DNA of 7,633 bases from contig DAOWOO010000057.1 in assembly GCA_030642025.1 (NCBI GenBank), positions 1 through 7,633 of the forward strand, in the 5' to 3' direction. The notes beneath the pieces were generated by a model, which was not told where the DNA came from, made no database searches, and was given only the letters and a program-made list of their open reading frames with translations. Shown piece by piece: positions 5,946 to 7,633 of the stretch (its first letter is position 1; each line of letters starts with the position of its first letter). This DNA is from Candidatus Zixiibacteriota bacterium (GTDB taxonomy: Bacteria > Zixibacteria > MSB-5A5 > GN15 > PGXB01). The position numbers were made by a program, and so were the translations under genes.

Positions 5946-7633
5946 ATGAAAGATAAACTTAAACTCAAAATCAGTAATCTCCCGTCGGCGGCGGGAGTCT
6001 ATCTTTTCAAAAATAAAAACGGCAGGATAATATATATCGGCAAAGCCAAAAATCTGAAAAACCGGGTGCGGACTTATTTTCAGTCGACCCGCCGTCATGA
6101 CCCAAAGACGGCCCGGCTGGTGTCGCAGATAGATGATTTCGAATTGATGGTTACCGATACGGAGATTGAAGCGTTGATACTCGAGGCCAACCTGGTCAAG
6201 GAGCATAAACCGCGGTACAATGTCAATCTCAAGGATGACAAGCGCTTTCCATATATCAAGGTAACGGTTGCCGAGCCGTTTCCGCGTGTTCTCATTGTCA
6301 GGCGAATGGAAAAAGACGACGCCCGCTATTTCGGTCCGTACACCAACGCCACGGGAATGCGACGGACGGTGAATTTTCTCTGTCGTCTTTTTAAAATAAG
6401 AACATGCAATCTCACTATCCCGCATCCAAAGGGAAAGAAACAGAAAATCTGCCTGGATTATCATATCGGCCGGTGTGGCGGACCATGCGAGAATTTGCAG
6501 TCAAAAGAGGATTACCGGGAACAGGTGGATTCGGTTATACTGTTTCTTTGCGGTAAAGGGGAGACTCTTATAAAAAAGCTTCGGGAAAAAATGACACGGG
6601 CGTCGAAAAAGATGAAATTTGAAAAGGCGGCTGAACTTCGCGATCAGGTAGAAGCTCTGGAATCGGTCAGGCATAAACAGAAAGTAGATGTCGGCCGGGT
6701 GATTGACCGGGATATCGTGGCCTTTGCCCGGGAGGGGAGAGACACAGTGGCGGTGGTTCTGCAGATTCGCGAGGGGGTTCTTATCGGTCGGCAGGATTTT
6801 CAACTGGTGTCCGAAATGGAGGAAACCGACAGCGAAGTCCTCTCTGGTTTTGTCCGGCAGTACTACAACCATCAGCCCAATCTTCCCGAAGAAGTTTACG
6901 TCCCTCTGGATTTACCCGAACAGAAGCTGATTGCCCGCTGGCTTTCAGGAATACGTGGGCGAAAGGTCAGAATATTTACACCTCAAAAAGGGCAAAAATC
7001 AAAACTGGTCGATATGGCCGCTGCCAATGCCCGTCTGCTTCTGGATGAAATGCTAATCCAGAGAAAAATATATAAGGAGCGCGTTTCCGGTTCGGTGCAA
7101 GCCTTGAAAGATGATCTGCATCTGGCCGAGTCGCCGCGAACAATCGCCTGTGTTGATATTTCCAATACCGGTGAGACCGATGCCGTCGGGTCGCTGATCT
7201 ATTTCGACAATGGGAAACCGGAAAAATCAGGATACCGGCATTTTAAAATAAAGCAGGTTACCGGGCAGGATGATTTTGCCATGATGCGCGAGGTGGTCGG
7301 ACGATATTTCTTCCGGCTGAAAGAAGAGAACCGGAAAGCGCCTGATTTGCTGGTTGTTGACGGCGGCAAGGGGCAGCTTATGTCGGTAAAAAGGGAGTTG
7401 AATTCCCTCGGCTTTAAAGGTCAGGATATTATCGGTCTGGCCAAAAGGCTGGAAGAGATTTATATCCCCGGAAAAAAAGAACCGCTATCGATATCGAAAA
7501 GCTCTCCCGGTTTGAGGCTTATAAAGCAGGTACGCGACGAGGCCCACCGCTTTGCGGTCGAATATAATCGAAAGGTGCGATCCCGACGCACAATCCAGTC
7601 CTCACTGGATAAATTCGAAGGTGTCGGCCCTAG
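5946..7633 (+). CDS. uvrC: Excinuclease ABC subunit C (UvrC), 3' end cut by window
   Basis: The frame is open from ATG 5946 to the window edge: 562 residues of a family usually about 600-620 long, so only the C-terminal helix-hairpin-helix part is missing (the sequence stops at FEGVGP, the start of that motif). UvrC makes both incisions flanking a lesion in nucleotide excision repair, with UvrA and UvrB. The N-terminal GIY-YIG nuclease (about 13-95) shows GVYLF, YIGKAKNLKNRV with Arg40, and Glu80 in LILEANLVKEH. A cysteine cluster Cys154, Cys169, Cys177, Cys181 (CLDYHIGRCGGPC) matches the proposed Fe-S ligands of E. coli UvrC. The UvrB-binding UVR motif is at about 221-241 (KFEKAAELRDQVEAL). 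The RNase H-like nuclease has Asp404 (VDIS), Asp472 (VVDGGKG) and His534 (DEAHRFA). Asn407 replaces the frequent His in the DISH motif, a known variation. There is no clear Shine-Dalgarno; the N-terminus alignment fixes the start. Confidence 0.97.
   Translation, partial: MKDKLKLKISNLPSAAGVYLFKNKNGRIIYIGKAKNLKNRVRTYFQSTRRHDPKTARLVSQIDDFELMVTDTEIEALILEANLVKEHKPRYNVNLKDDKRFPYIKVTVAEPFPRVLIVRRMEKDDARYFGPYTNATGMRRTVNFLCRLFKIRTCNLTIPHPKGKKQKICLDYHIGRCGGPCENLQSKEDYREQVDSVILFLCGKGETLIKKLREKMTRASKKMKFEKAAELRDQVEALESVRHKQKVDVGRVIDRDIVAFAREGRDTVAVVLQIREGVLIGRQDFQLVSEMEETDSEVLSGFVRQYYNHQPNLPEEVYVPLDLPEQKLIARWLSGIRGRKVRIFTPQKGQKSKLVDMAAANARLLLDEMLIQRKIYKERVSGSVQALKDDLHLAESPRTIACVDISNTGETDAVGSLIYFDNGKPEKSGYRHFKIKQVTGQDDFAMMREVVGRYFFRLKEENRKAPDLLVVDGGKGQLMSVKRELNSLGFKGQDIIGLAKRLEEIYIPGKKEPLSISKSSPGLRLIKQVRDEAHRFAVEYNRKVRSRRTIQSSLDKFEGVGP

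Noticed and set aside
5808..6464. Long minus-strand open frame (218 codons) across the start of uvrC
   Set aside because: It is antisense to the unmistakable GIY-YIG domain of uvrC and its translation has no domain-like pattern.
7146..7175. Asn in place of His in the UvrC DISH motif, considered as a sign of inactivation
   Set aside because: DISN occurs in other bacterial UvrC proteins, and the catalytic residues Asp404, Asp472 and His534 are all present.

Overview
The window reads as a piece of a Gram-negative bacterial chromosome with a base composition close to balanced. Gram-negative character is inferred from a predicted outer-membrane beta-barrel, a lipobox-bearing NlpC/P60 lipoprotein of the Spr/MepS kind, and a second exported protein. 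Most starts have a weak or absent Shine-Dalgarno sequence, as is common in the Bacteroidetes/FCB assemblage and some candidate phyla. A Zixibacteria-like organism is a guess from the general look of the proteins, not something the sequence proves. No mobile element, CRISPR array, tRNA or rRNA was seen, and no gene-free stretch exceeds 300 bases. The window looks mostly like housekeeping chromosome plus two orphan exported proteins.

Left block (1-1408, + strand): the 3' end of a flavin-reductase-like (FMN-binding) gene is followed after 8 nt by a complete tgt, the tRNA-guanine transglycosylase of queuosine modification. The end of tgt overlaps by 15 bp the end of a convergent minus-strand gene (1394-2026), which encodes an unrecognised small beta-barrel-like exported protein. 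A short divergent intergenic region (about 2036-2178) separates it from a plus-strand gene for another unrecognised secreted protein (2179-2838).

Right block (2179-7633, + strand): the secreted-protein gene, uppS, cdsA, a UbiA-family membrane prenyltransferase, an NlpC/P60 lipoprotein and uvrC follow in one direction with gaps of 48, 1, 0, -4 and 44 nt. This is probably one transcription unit. UppS makes the C55-type polyprenyl diphosphate used as lipid carrier for cell-wall and surface polymers, CdsA makes CDP-diacylglycerol for phospholipids, and the UbiA protein should transfer a prenyl chain to an unknown acceptor. The NlpC/P60 lipoprotein probably cuts peptidoglycan peptides. The theme is envelope lipid and cell-wall biogenesis, with the DNA-repair gene uvrC at the downstream end. 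uvrC is cut by the window edge inside its C-terminal helix-hairpin-helix region.

The points most worth a second look are the divergent pair of orphan exported proteins, the UbiA-family gene placed directly after uppS-cdsA, and its tight coupling to a TTG-started lipoprotein gene. I found no convincing evidence of a wholly new multi-gene system.
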